From: Aquatica leii
Lineage: Eukaryota; Arthropoda; Insecta; Coleoptera; Lampyridae
Direction: 5' to 3'
DNA: 64,000 nt
Assembly: GCA_035610365.1 (NCBI GenBank)
Contig: CM069434.1
Span: 30,590,238-30,654,237, forward strand
Below, piece by piece: positions 24,871 through 36,851 of this stretch (positions within the stretch are counted from its first letter, which is position 1; each line of letters begins with the position of its first letter). Under the pieces are notes generated by a model, which saw only the letters and a program-made list of their open reading frames with translations, was not told the origin of the DNA and made no database searches. Made by a program: the position numbers and the translations under genes.

Positions 24871-25489
24871 TAGTTAGGGGTCACAATAGACAGCAAATTA
24901 AACTTTACGAGCCACGCAAAAAAAAACAAAAAAAAAGCAACACAAATAGCGGAAAGGCTCTACCCGTTATTAAACAAAAAAAGCAGAACAAGTATGAAAC
25001 AAAAATAAAACTTATAAAAACAATAATCATACCTACAATAACGTACGCAGCACCTATATGGAAAATAGCGAATCCAAACAATACTCAGGAACTACAAATA
25101 TTAATCAACAAGAAAATAAGGACTTCGTTAGACGTTCCGTGGTACATCAGCAACCAGCAACTCAGAAGAGAATTAAAAATAAAAACTGACGAAGAAATAA
25201 TAAACGAACCAACAGAAAAAACGATAGAAAAAATGAAAACCCACACAAACTCAGAAATAAGAAGAGCAACAACAAGCAACAGTAAAAAGACGGACAAGCG
25301 TGAATCAATAATAATCAAAACAAAACGAAAAGCAGACGACGACCAAACAAACAAACAGCAAATAACAACAAAAAAAAAGAAAACGGAAGAAAAAAGCAAG
25401 ACATTAACAACAAAGCGAAAAAAGGAAGAAATCGAAGAACATCCAAAACAAAAAATACGGAAACTAAACAAATAATGGATTAACAACAA

Positions 25490-28400
25490 AGATCAATAAC
25501 AACGAGATAAGAATAAACACAATAAAAAAAAGGGTCAAATAAGACGAAGAGGCAGAAGAAGCAAACCTCGACCTCATCAAAGGCAAAGATCAAGTATACC
25601 TTCTGCCAGTCCCGAGCATTGCCGAAATAGACATTTTGATAGTAATTTCGATAAAAAAAATCATATTGCCGTAGTTTAAAAGAAAGACAATTATGTTGTA
25701 ATGTTACCATCAAACCAACATGATACTGCACCAATGCAACAAGTTACAAGATATTCAGCTGTTGCAACATCTAAGGTCAACAAAAAACTCTATCTAGTAA
25801 GTCAAAATAAACAGGAAGAGTAAATCATTTTTTGAACCACTTTAATAACTACTAAATATACACGAGAAGGAAAAATGGTACATGCCGTTTATATTGTGGA
25901 CATTTGACGTAGCAACAGTCAACTAAAGAGGATATATTTATTATTTTATTGTAAAAATTAAACAGTTAAATTTTGTAAAAAATGAATAGTACCAATACAA
26001 GATAAGTGTTTTTTTCAAAGTTTGCTCATGTGTTAAGGACTAGGTCATAACTCCACTCAACGTCATAAACAAATGTTTTATTTAATTGTTTACTAGTTAT
26101 TCTTATGGTATTGAATGAGACTAGATAAAAAGATTTTAAAAGCAACACAAAGTTATAGTCTTATATAGGTTAAAAAACAAAACGCTTACTACACTTTTCG
26201 CAGATTCCGAAGCGAATATATATAGAGTAAAAACGTCTAATTGTTGCTAAAAGCTGCATTACAAACATAATTATAAATAAAATTAAAAATATATATAAAA
26301 AATTTAAGTAGTTAAAACTCCATCGTATTCTAAGAGTGTTTATAATGTACTTAAACACTACATTTTAAACAAAGCTTTGGAGGCTACTACAAATAGAATA
26401 AATACAAAAATATTTAATGATTGCAACATTTAACAAAACCAATAGTAATTAATCTGTTAATTTATAAATAAATGTCCTTTTTTTAAATAAAGTGTTTTGT
26501 ATTACAATTTAATTTTGAAATTTTCAGGGCTGATTGTCGGTTTATGACGTTTGACGTTTCAAGAGTCATCTCACTCATAAACCAACAAACAACCCAAAAA
26601 ACTTCAAATTATTAAACGAGGTTACGGAAACTTACAAACAAAATTTTTGTTTTAGTTTTTTTAACACTTATCTTGCTTTCAAGTACGTAGCACGCTGTAC
26701 TGCACAAAATCTTTTATTTAAAAAAGTTTCAAGTCAAAAACTAAAGATTAATTTGAATCTAAATTAAATCTTTTAAATTTAACATCAAATTAAATTAATG
26801 TTGTCAATACACTGACACTTTTTCAAACACTATAACAAAATTTTGATATAGAAATGCATCTTGAAAATTTATTTTTGCTAAATTAAAACAAATATCAAAT
26901 AATTATTAATTAAATCACATATATCTTAGTTATTTTAATTATATGTTTAAAAAAACTTTACAAAGTTTTAAAGAAATAAACAGTAACTAACAAAATCTTC
27001 TTGTCAATTATAATGTGGAATATTGCAGAGTAAGTCTTCTAGAAATAATTGATCTAAGATGCTTTATACAGCATGTCTATAAGTTGTCACTGCTAGTTTG
27101 CTTTGTTTTACAAGTACCAACATCGATCCTTTAACATGATTTGTAAGACTAAGCTCTAGGAATTTTTTTTGTACTTATACGTTACAAAAATAAATTTAAA
27201 CGTAAAAGTCTTAAAGTGTTTAATTTAATGCCGTTTTAAAAATAAATGTTTTAACACAATGAACTTTAAATTTATAGAAGTTATTTAAAATTACAATTTT
27301 TATTTTTAAATCGTATAAGTGTTAGACATAATATATGCATTAATAATGCATTAACTCATAACAACGCAATTTTTTTAAATATGAAACAAGTACATTCCTT
27401 ACCATATTTCATCAAATATAAGCTTATAAAACGTTGATGCGTATTTACGGTGTGATAAGATATATCACGAGGTGGGCTCAAAATATTTTAATAATAGTTA
27501 AGTACATATGTCGACTGTAATTGTGAACTAATCAATTATAACATCAATAGAAATTAAAATATAAATAATTTTATTACAGAGATGTTAACTCTTTTTTATT
27601 TACATGAATGTTCAACGTATTAAAATCTAGACAAAGTTTTTCTCTAATAAGTCTCCAATTAGAAAATGGTTAAGAACTAAAACTAATACAGTGATACGTT
27701 GGTTCCATTAGAAAACAAAAGAAGTCTAATGCTTTCAGTTCTGCTAAGAACCATATACACTTTCTTATAGAAAGTGCATTTTTAGTTGTGTGTTTTATAT
27801 CATATTTGGACAATTTTACAACAGTTTCTTAAAATTTGTCAAAGTTTATAAATTTTGGTAGTATAAAACGTTAGTAATAATTTGGTTTTGATACTTAAGA
27901 GATTTTTACGTGCAAAAAAATGTTACAGAGAAGAGGATAAGTTAGATCAAAAATAGAAACTCGTAAATACTAAGAAATTTTAAAAATGTAAATCAAAGTC
28001 AAACATTTATAATAGCGCCAAGCAAAGAATTGTAGCGTAAAATGTGCTTTTAGTCCTTGCTAAACAAAAAGCCCGCTGTACAAGTAAACACACTTCAAAT
28101 AATATTTACCAAGCATTTGAACTCAAAATAACATTTAATTAAATAATGTTTAAATATAATCAACAGTAAACCATAGAAAATACTTGTAATTAATAATTAA
28201 ATTTGCGTGTTTCAAATCCCGTTAACTGTTTTTAAAATGTAAAGGCAAACTTACAAAAATGCAAATTATTAATAATTTGCCATTATATTAAATAACGTAG
28301 CAAACAAGCATTAAATTTTGTTTGATTAAGTCAAAGTTTGTTATGTGAAAAAGTTGGTAGGTTAAAATTTTTCAAGTATAAAATTTGTCCTTGACACACC

Positions 28401-28580
28401 TACTTCTCGTTGGCCATTGTCAAATTTTTATAAGCGCGTATTTATTCATTTTTCAGTAACGTCTTGTGCAACTCAGACTTCTACGCTTAATAAGGCTTTC
28501 ACCATTAAGTTATTTAACACAATTTCACGTGAATATGCAAATCAATTTTGTGGCTATCTAGTGGAAGCTTATTCGGGATA
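25490..28580. other. Jockey 3' region then AT-rich DNA
   Basis: From 25480 to about 25740 the plus strand still has protein-like words (EEAEEANLDLIKGKD) that may be the end of the Jockey element. Beyond that I see only AT-rich sequence with one small hairpin at 26539-26583 (GGTTTATGA pairing with TCATAAACC). No gene is supported. Confidence 0.45.
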
Positions 28581-28589
28581 AGTCGTTAG

Positions 28590-28900
28590 ATTTTTTTGTA
28601 TTGGGGGTTTAAATTGATTCTTTCTCAACTGTTTATAGCCGATTTTTATACCCCCCCGCCCGTTTTCTTTATCGGTGGAGATAACAAACAGATTGCATTT
28701 TTGGGGAAAAATTTACATGACGTCACGTTGCTATAATTCAACCATTCACACCGTCAAAGTGTTGAAAATCTTTAAGATTGCGATTGCCCTTCTGGTGTTT
28801 AAAAATATTTTTGAAGATGTTGTTGGTCGCAGAGAAAAATTCGCTTTAAAAGCAAAGATAAATTATGTAATTAACCTGAAACTAAACACTAAGTAAGTTG
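28590..28900 (+). repeat. dispersed repeat with TGACGTCA core, copy 3
   Basis: Best copy of the family also seen at 2390 and, inverted, at 12700: GGTGGAGATAACAAACAGAT, then CATGACGTCACGTTGCTATA. The open frame of 73 codons starting at 28675 lies over this repeat and shows no recognisable domain. Confidence 0.4.
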
Positions 28901-28974
28901 GAAAAACCTTGTAGTTCGATATTTTTAACATAAGATCTTATTTGTACGTATTAAAATGAGTAAAAATTGCTGAC

Positions 28975-29125
28975 GCTGACGTTTGAGTTTTGTGATCTAT
29001 TTCACGCCCTGATAAAGCCCTTTACGAAAGTGGACGAAACGTTAGCAACTTCAGTTACAACAACAATGACACAATCCAAACCCGGAAAACATTCTTATCT
29101 TAGTATAGATTCCGGCCATGGTCAA
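28975..29125 (+). repeat. Penelope-like terminal segment with hammerhead-like core, copy 2
   Basis: Contains CCTGATAAAGCC, a potential stem (CCCTTT with AAAGTGG) and GGACGAAAC, matching the order CUGANGA - stem II - GAAAC of a hammerhead ribozyme apart from A for G in CTGATAA. An outer helix of nine pairs is possible: GCTGACGTT (28975-28983) with AACGTTAGC (29038-29046), one of them G-T. Homologous pieces lie inverted at 4455-4610 and about 63050-63110. Penelope-like elements are known to carry hammerhead motifs in their terminal repeats. Whether this degenerate core could cleave is doubtful. Confidence 0.45.
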
Positions 29126-29199
29126 AATATTTACCTGATAAGTATCCAAAACAGCTTAGTTACAGTGTTCTAACAACTACAAAAAAACACTCAAATACA

Positions 29200-30120
29200 A
29201 ACAAGCGTAATTCTCCGTCTAGAAACCAACTAACTATATTCATTAAGTAGGTATTTTAGTTTTAAGCTTCTGAACATAGAAAGCACTACCAATAACTAAT
29301 TCCAGAATTTTCTTTATGTGTGAATAAATGCAATTCGTTATCTTAACCCATTCGTCATTTTACCCCAAGTTCTCCTACCATCAGTTCAATGTTAAGTGCC
29401 AAATTATATAATTCCAGGATTTTGCCTTAAGAATGCAAACGTGGGTTTCTGGTTTTAAAATTATTAAAAAATATGAAAATTTATGTATAATCCATTTATT
29501 TATAAGCAGACATTATTGTTTAATTTTAGCTGTCAAAAAAAACTTTAAAAAAGTTGCACACTAAGTTTACCTACATTGTCTGCATCACCAATCTTTGTAG
29601 AATCTACTATAGTTACTAAAAACAAAGAAAAAAACAAACTAGACTTCTGAAACAACGAATGTGCAACAAGAGGAAAGCTTGATATATGGTAGAAGACAAA
29701 ACGCACAGGTACTCAAGTAAGATAAATAACTTTAAAAAAATTAAATATACAAACCGCACAAAAATATACAAAATTATGATGAAGACTCTGAGTACATAAC
29801 ACTCTTTTTTTATGTAAAAAAATGTTTTTTTGTGCTGCCAACATCGCAAACGTCAATATTCGTTCGTTAGTGTAGATATGTAATGAACGAAAAAAGCTTT
29901 AGGGTGGCAAAAAAAAAACTAGGAATTCACACAAAAGTAAGTGTTCAAAGTCAATTAATATATTTGAACAAGTATGCGACAGGTGGAAAAATCATTTTAA
30001 AAATCTTGAAATTTAGTTAAAATTGAAGAAAAACGATGTTAAAGTTAATGTACATTTGACAGATTTAGTAATAAATGTAGTACTAACATTATATTTCTGT
30101 TAGTTTTTTTTTATTTTTTC
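29200..30120. other. AT-rich stretch, nothing recognised
   Basis: No gene. A small inverted pair (CGTTCGTTA and TAATGAACG, near 29860-29890) is the only structure noted. Confidence 0.45.
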
Positions 30121-30187
30121 AAAAAAGAATGTAATCGTATAAAAGGCAACGCAAAAAATAATATGTATTACTCTCGTCGAAAGAATC

Positions 30188-30257
30188 ATAGCATAACTCA
30201 CTCACATGCAACGCTCGGCCGTGCGGCCTCGCGTCGCCTTAGCGTTCGTTATGCTAT
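30188..30257. repeat. inverted-repeat hairpin, GC-rich loop (copy 2)
   Basis: The outer arms ATAGCATAAC (30188-30197) and GTTATGCTAT (30248-30257) are perfect. An inner pair, AACGCT (30210-30215) and AGCGTT (30241-30246), is also perfect. The loop CGGCCGTGCGGCCTCGCG is the most GC-rich stretch of the neighbourhood. It lies 200 bases upstream of the piggyBac start codon and might be a regulatory or terminal palindrome of that element, or an independent small element. Confidence 0.5.
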
Positions 30258-30462
30258 TTCTTACTCTCGACTCTTGTTGCGTAAACTACTATTTTGTAAT
30301 TATTTGCAGCGGAGTATAGATACACCTCGTTCGGTAAGCAATGTCTACCAAAAAAATTTGCATAAATTTACTCCTGTAACGAAATGTTATGTATTTTTGT
30401 CTCAAATATTGACACATTATTGCTGCGGGTGTGTTTACATTATTAGAAATTATATTTGTGAA

Positions 30463-31520
30463 ATGACTTTGCGCAGTCGTACTCTTACAGAAAATGAGAT
30501 TCAAAAACTTGTTGAAAAAATTGAACTCGACGGTAAATGTAGTCTCGATAAAGTTTTGAAATTAGAAGATTGTGAAAAAAAATTGAGTGATGTGGGAAGT
30601 GCATTATCAGAAAAAGAAACAAGTTTTTTAAATGATGACAAAGAAAGAAAAACAAATTCAACCAAAATGACTGCATAGAACGAGATGATCTGGGACACAA
30701 TTGAAATTAGACAAAAAATACATAGAGTAGAAAATGTTGTGAAAAAACGGTATCAAACTGTGGGTTCTCGCTGACAATGAGAGTACTAATTATTGTCATG
30801 ATCTTTAAGTGTATACGTAAAAACAAAGTAGAAAAAGTTCCAAAAAAGACCAAGGCCGAAGAGGGGTAGTTGAATTAACAGAACACTTGGAATTAGAACA
30901 CGGAATAACGAGCGACAATTTTATTACAAGTATTAGTCTTGCAGAAGATTTGCTATCACAAAATCATACACTCTGCGGTATTGTAAGAAAAAATAAGATC
31001 ATTATTCCGTTTTTATTTTATTTTTGCCCAGGAAAAATCAACAAATTTTTTTTCAATTTTTGGGTTTACGCCAAAATTTACGCTGGTATCTTATGTTCCT
31101 AAGGTAGAAAAATCTATTGTGTTACTATCCAGTGAACATTATCAGCATAATATTGCAACACCAGATAAAAATTTACGCTGGTATCTTATGTTCCTAAGGT
31201 AGGAAAATCTGTTTGTGCTACTTTTCAGTGAACATTATCAGCATAATATTGCAACATCAGATGAAAATTTTAAGTCATCTATTGTCCTTAATTACAATAA
31301 AAAGCATTTTGTACTTACACTAATTCTCACAAATACTACAAAAATCGTAATACATCTAGGAGAAAACTGTTTTTTTTTTGGAGCTGGAAAAAGAACTAGT
31401 AATGAGAATTATGCAACATTATCTAACTAGATCAATTCGGAGATAAAGTAAATCTCTGTGAAAAATAATAAAATGAGACTCTTTTGTGTAATGAGTGTAA
31501 GAAAACTATTTTCATTTTAT
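30463..31520 (+). pseudogene. piggyBac-like transposase, degenerate
   Basis: I take ATG 30463 as the start (MTLRSRTLTENEIQ), although the frame is open from 30163. An acidic/lysine-rich N-terminal region reaches a stop near 30676. Later pieces: EHLELEHGITSDNFITSISL with AEDLLSQNHTLCGIVRKNK (30875-31000), the part with the second catalytic aspartate (SDNF); FGFTPKFTLVSYVPK and LLSSEHYQHNIAT (about 31060-31165); SIVLNYNKKHF (31275-31310); and a C-terminal cysteine motif (LCEK, then LLCNECKKTI, near 31450-31510) like the zinc-binding tail of piggyBac transposases. The first catalytic block is missing. A 94-bp tandem duplication (31073-31262) breaks the frame. The family cuts and pastes at TTAA; I did not find convincing terminal repeats. 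Confidence 0.75.
31073..31262 (+). repeat. 94-bp tandem duplication inside piggyBac relic
   Basis: 31073-31166 and 31167-31262 both begin AAAATTTACGCTGGTATCTT and both contain GTGAACATTATCAGCATAAT. The copies differ by a few bases and a small indel, so the duplication is not brand new. It repeats the TLVSYVPK...EHYQHNIAT portion of the transposase. Confidence 0.8.
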
Positions 31521-31949
31521 ATTACTTAGTAAAATTAAATATATTTTAACATTTTGTTTTTTTATGATAATAAAAATGTTGTTCTTAACTGTGGTATCAT
31601 GGTAGGTTTTGAGCAAACTTAATATAAATATGTATCGCATCAAGATATTTATAATAATGAACAAAATACCCGGGAAACAACGTTTGTAAAAGAACCGGGT
31701 AATCAGAAGGTTCATTAGTAATAAACAAGGATTTTAATTAATATGAAATTAATAAAAAAATCAAGCAATATTAAAATAATTTTAAATCGCACCCAAATTA
31801 TTTGGTAGTGACTATCGATTTACAATGTCTTTTGTCAAGCAACTAACCTCAAATCTGCTTTAACAGTTTAAAATAGCATCCACTTTGCGCCATGCGCCAA
31901 ATATTACATTTCTATCAATATTTTCATATTAAACATAGTTTTTTAGGCG

Positions 31950-32560
31950 ATATCTTTCTCTGTTTAGTGTTATGTCTTTTTCCTCGCGTTCAACAAAATT
32001 GTGTAAAGTTGCTGCCATTTTTGTGATTTGTTCACACACATCTAGGTCTGCAACAAATTGTCGTAAAAAAACTTTTCAACAACGTGTTAATACACCAAAG
32101 ATGTTTTCAATAAAACGCCTAGCACGTGACAATTTTTTTTGTCGCTATAATATTATGTTATCTTTCACTGGGATATGGTTTTACAATTCTTGAGTGCAAC
32201 GACAATGTTTGATTAGCAACCATAAACGTAAGAATTTTAGCTTCAGTGCGAGGTTTAGAAAACTTTATATTTTAATTTAAAATAGTTTTACCAAATTCTG
32301 ATGTTGAGAATATTTTACTGTCATGATTTGATGAATCTGGGCTCCTGATATTAAGAAAAGTAAATTTATAAAATGCGTTAGAAGTGGTCATCAGCACCAA
32401 GGTGTAGGAGTACGATATTGTTTTCTCAACAAACCTTAAACTTATATAGCAATTTAAGTTTTCAGTTACTGAATATTTTAAAGTTCAACATAATTTGGCA
32501 TGTTCAATCTGTCATAGAATTTGTTAGACATTTTGTATAGGTATTCTTTAGTGGAAAATG
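31950..32560 (-). pseudogene. PIF/Harbinger (HARBI1-like) transposase fragment
   Basis: Minus-strand pieces, N to C: SNKFYDRLNMPNYV (about 32490-32535; the family has WNFPNCxGAIDGKH here); RSPDSSNHDSKIF (near 32320); FSKPRTEAKILTFMVANQT and LSLHSRIVKPYP (32175-32260); then, in another frame, LSRARRFIENIFGVLTRC (32085-32140) with the family's last catalytic E in ENIFG; and AATLHNF. This is the DDE_Tnp_4 order. The middle catalytic aspartate expected in VADQAF is N here (VANQT). Stops and at least two frameshifts make the copy dead. It lies tail to tail with the piggyBac relic, about 430 bp away. Confidence 0.7.
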
Positions 32561-32659
32561 ATAAAAAACAAGTTTTTACAGTTTTGAAATTGCATCAGTT
32601 GTTTTTCTTGTGATTTGATAAACAGTTGATTTTCTAATTTTAAAATTAAATATCATTTC

Positions 32660-35600
32660 TTGCATACTGCAGCTTTTTGAATTATAACTAGCAATTACAT
32701 TAACATAATGAGTAATTAACTGTGGTTTAATTACATACTTCAATAAAATGCTTACTATAAAGTAATATATAATTTTTCTTCAATTAATGAAAAGTCTCAT
32801 TCTATCTTATTTGTCATTTGCTGTAGTTATAAACTACGCTTAAGTAGACACTAATGTTTTGAAAATTACACAAAAAACGTAACAGTTTTTTGTAGTTTTT
32901 TTGTAAATTTTGAATTGAATTTAGTTTTTTTCATAAAAACTATATTTTGTGCAACAAAACTTAAAATTTTTTAAATATATAACTTGATGAATAATTAAAC
33001 AATTATGTTTTTATTTAACGTTTTTGCATTTATTTAATAATAAAAAATTATACATGTAAAGATCTGTCGTTTCAAAGATTTGTTAAATAAAACATTTACT
33101 TAATACTGTTTTAAAGTTTAATAAAAAAATGTTTTTATAACCGTTAATGCATTGCTTCCAAATTTTAAATGTATATAAAATTATTTAAAAACGTTTTTTT
33201 TTATTAAAGTTAATTAAACATTATCTAATCAAAAAAGCGTAGTTTTAATTTAAAGCAATACAAATAAAACATTTTTAGAAAAACTTTTATACATAAACTT
33301 GTCTGAAAAACATTACGTAAATACATAAAAAACTAATAGAGTTTCATCTACTCAAAATAATAAATTTTTAACATCAAACGACATATTACATAAAAGAATA
33401 TAAAGCATGCACTTTAATTTACGGAATACGCATATACATTCTGATTTATGTAACTGTATTACATCCGAATAAAATAAACACTACATAAATAACTAAAAAA
33501 AATTATTTTATTTTTTGTATTATAAATGTAACTATTTTATATTTATTTATAACTTAATTAAACCAAAATTAAAAAAATACTATATATGTAAGTTGTGGTA
33601 TATGTTAAATTATTTAATTAATAATTATTTTAAGTGCAAGTTACGTTACAACATAAAACATGTTAAAGTTGTTAAATAATATACACTATAGAAACTGTAA
33701 AAACATAACACAAGATAAAATATTTATTTCTATTTAATAGAAACAAATTTTATTAATTTTGGTGATTGAATAATAAATGATAATGAAGACAAGATTTTAT
33801 TTTATAGTGTATTTTTAACTGATTAGCATTGTATTAAAAATGTAATTTATATTATTGTAACTTTTATAATAGCTCAACCTTAAAGTTTATTTTATTATTG
33901 CAATCGCTGTTAAATCAATCGTTAATATAATTTTTTTATGAAATTATTTTAAATTATAAAAATGTAACAGTAATTAATGTCACTAGCCTCGAAAGTGAAG
34001 CATAGCACAACAAAGCACAAGAAATTAATTTAAACATACAAAAAAAAAATTTACCGGATGTTTATTATTTTATATAACTTATTTAAATAAATACAGCATA
34101 TTATATGTATTTAAATACATCTCTTTTTAGGAACTTTCCAAGTATAAATGAGAAAAATACTTCGTTTTACTAGTCAAAATTTGAAAGCATGAATATATTT
34201 TAAGATTTTGATGTAATTCTTTGTGACAGCTGCTTTACTGTACACAATTTTAATATCCTATATTAGATAATTACAATCAAATAAAAATAAAATATTTTTT
34301 TTTAAATATCAAATTTTAAGCGGTTAAGAAAGTCACACGTATCTGTTAGTGTCAAGCTTGTGAGTTTCTACATTTTTAAACATTTTTAATTATATACGTG
34401 GATTTTGATTAATAAATTGCGGTTTAGAATGTGGTTGTTATGAAAAATTTACTGTGGTAAAGATTCATTTATATTTTACAACGCAATTTGATTTTTTATT
34501 TTATTATTAGCAATTTTGGTTACCTGCACATGTGTGGATTATGCTCAAAACTCCGTGGCCGCTTAGAAAACTTAAAAGACAACGAAAACAAAAGTCAAAA
34601 TCAGAAAAGCACCAGGAAAGTGTATAGTTTAAAATGGGTTTTTTGATCTTGTCCGCTCTTAATAAACACACTCTGAACTTATCTTAAACAGAGTGTCTTC
34701 TACTAAAATCTAAAATTATATACAATTCACATAACGCGCAAGACGACGGAGCAAAAGTTTAGTTACAATTTAACTATTTAAGATTTATTTTACTAAACAA
34801 CGTATAAAACAAAAAAAAACAAATTAAATTAGAGCACGATAAAAAAAACAAAAGAGAACAAGTTAATTAAAGTTAATTTATTAAGCGCTTACAAAACACA
34901 ATTTAAAAAAACAAATAAAAACAAAAAAATAACTTAATTACATTAGAAATTGCATGGCCGTGTTTGCATTAATAGAAATTACATAAATACAAAACAAAAT
35001 AAAATAAATTCATAACGCTTTTTAAAACAAGATTGAAAATCTTAATAATAAGCTACAAGATTAATTAATTTTCCGGTTTAACGTTAAACAAACATAATCT
35101 AAAAATTTGTTACATATAGTATTTATAAATACACAACAAACACTTACCATATAATAATTGTAAAATCGATAAAATCGGTAACTTGCAACAACCTTTATTC
35201 TGCTTAAATCTTGAAGCTTTTAAGACACTATGCTCGCGTAATTAAATTCACTAAATTGGTTTAGTCGGTACAAAATAAATACCTTACATTTTTGTAGTAG
35301 ATTTAGGAAGAGGTTTCTGGTTGACCATTAGGTTGCCAGAAAAACCAGAAATGCTAAAGGGTAGCTTCAAATTAAGAAAATTTTTTAATAATCCGCCACT
35401 AAGGCAAAAATAAAACCGCGTCGCACAAATTAACTAACACGATTCTATATTACGTAAAACTAAAACTCAAAAAAACGTGACATTTTTAAAAGCCGTAAAT
35501 TTTACAAACTAGGAGAAACGAATTTCCACCAACTGAAATAAAAATTCACTGTTTTCTGCATAACTCCCGCGAATTCTTCCAAATCTTAAAGGTTGAATTA

Positions 35601-36840
35601 ACCTTAAACCTGGACTACATTCTAATATCTTTTAATGACAAAACCAAAACGACATATATTTATAAACTCAGTGCGCGAACACTTTCATAAAGAGCTGTAA
35701 CCAAAAAAAAACAGTAAAACAAAGACGTGAAATGAAGATGCAAATGCATTTAATTAATACGTTAAAGTAGTGTTTGAAGACGACCTTTCTCATTGTGAGA
35801 AATGCAACGTCAAGTAAACAAAAATATCCAAACCAAAATATTCAATTACACTCATAAATATTAACTTGTTTAAACTGAATAATAAAACTGTCTAGCGGAA
35901 GTAATAAATTATAAAATTCAATATAACTCAAGTAAGAGAGTAAGAACGTACTTAATACAATGAACTGTTAAACAAACTTAAGATAAACAAACTGCTAAAA
36001 TATATCAAATTATAATAGTAACTCAAAAGGGAAACATAAATTAGCTACATCTGAAATTTTACTAGTACAAAGAAAATGCTAAATCAACATAAATGTAGAG
36101 TACGGATATATAGTAATATAGTTTCGAATTAATTAAATACAAAATTTTCTTAACAGTTTGATTGACATAGGTAAATTTAAAAACGTGTACTACCTTTATT
36201 AAATTAACGTGAAATTACTAAAACAATCCCAAAGTACATAAAATAAATAAAACCAACTCAAATACCAGGTCTTTCACAAAAGCAATCGCACAAAATCTAA
36301 AGACAATTACACATGTAACAAATTAAACAGTGCGCTTTGTGCGCTTAAGCTCGTGATATTTGACATTGGTGTTGTATTTACCAACATGGATTTATTGTAA
36401 GTGTAAAGTGAAGTTAACGAATTTGTTTATGTTTGGAAAATGTTGCCTGATCTAAGGGTCCTGCATCATTATTATTAACTGTGTTATTTATTGATAAATT
36501 CTTAATTACTATTTATCTGCTCTAAATCTACCTCGTTTTATACTTCTATTTCTTTATTAAAATAAATATATTTCTTGTTATAAATTGTGTTTTGCAATTT
36601 GTTTCTTTTTGGTGTTTGAGAGATGTAAACGTGATGTGTAGTTAAGATTTTTACCGTTTCGGCGCTTGTCTAATTATTTTATAATTAGCACACCGAGTAC
36701 CATCCACGACACTTTCTCCGAAGTAACGTAACAAAGATTGTTTTATTTAAGTGTATAACATATTAGTATTAATACAAATTCTCACGTTTTTACTCATTTT
36801 TTCTATGTATGCACGACTAGAAGAGCAAGAAATGCTATAA
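32660..36840. other. long AT-rich stretch, no gene seen
   Basis: A 4-kb stretch of AT-rich sequence without any protein-like frame, inverted repeat pair or RNA gene that I can support. Confidence 0.5.
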
Positions 36841-36851
36841 ACGCAGTCAGA

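Larger units (their letters stand above)
22011..25480 (+). pseudogene. Jockey-clade non-LTR retrotransposon ORF2, 5' truncated
   Basis: Starts inside the apurinic endonuclease domain: ATILAGDLNSKHPNWNSR (about 22066-22120), PTHIDAAHDSADVVDIVI, LSSDHYTM (22300-22320). A lysine-rich linker follows, then reverse transcriptase: EYFPEAWKPSNMIMLHKTGK (about 23028-23090), TSYRPMNLFPAVSKIIEK, GVPQGAVL then LLFNLYISDLP (23484-23545), and the catalytic QFADDTAIYTS (about 23569-23602), which is intact. After a nested Tc1 insertion (23795-24870) the C-terminal part resumes: LGVTIDSKLNF, IIIPTITYAAPIW, TSLDVPWYISNQQLRREL, then a very lysine- and asparagine-rich tail to 25475. Several stops and frameshifts occur between the domains. 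The 5' truncation is typical of LINE insertion. Confidence 0.85.

Noticed and set aside
25085..25489. 134-codon minus-strand frame, hydrophobic
   Set aside because: It is the antisense of the lysine-rich tail of the Jockey ORF2 on the plus strand.
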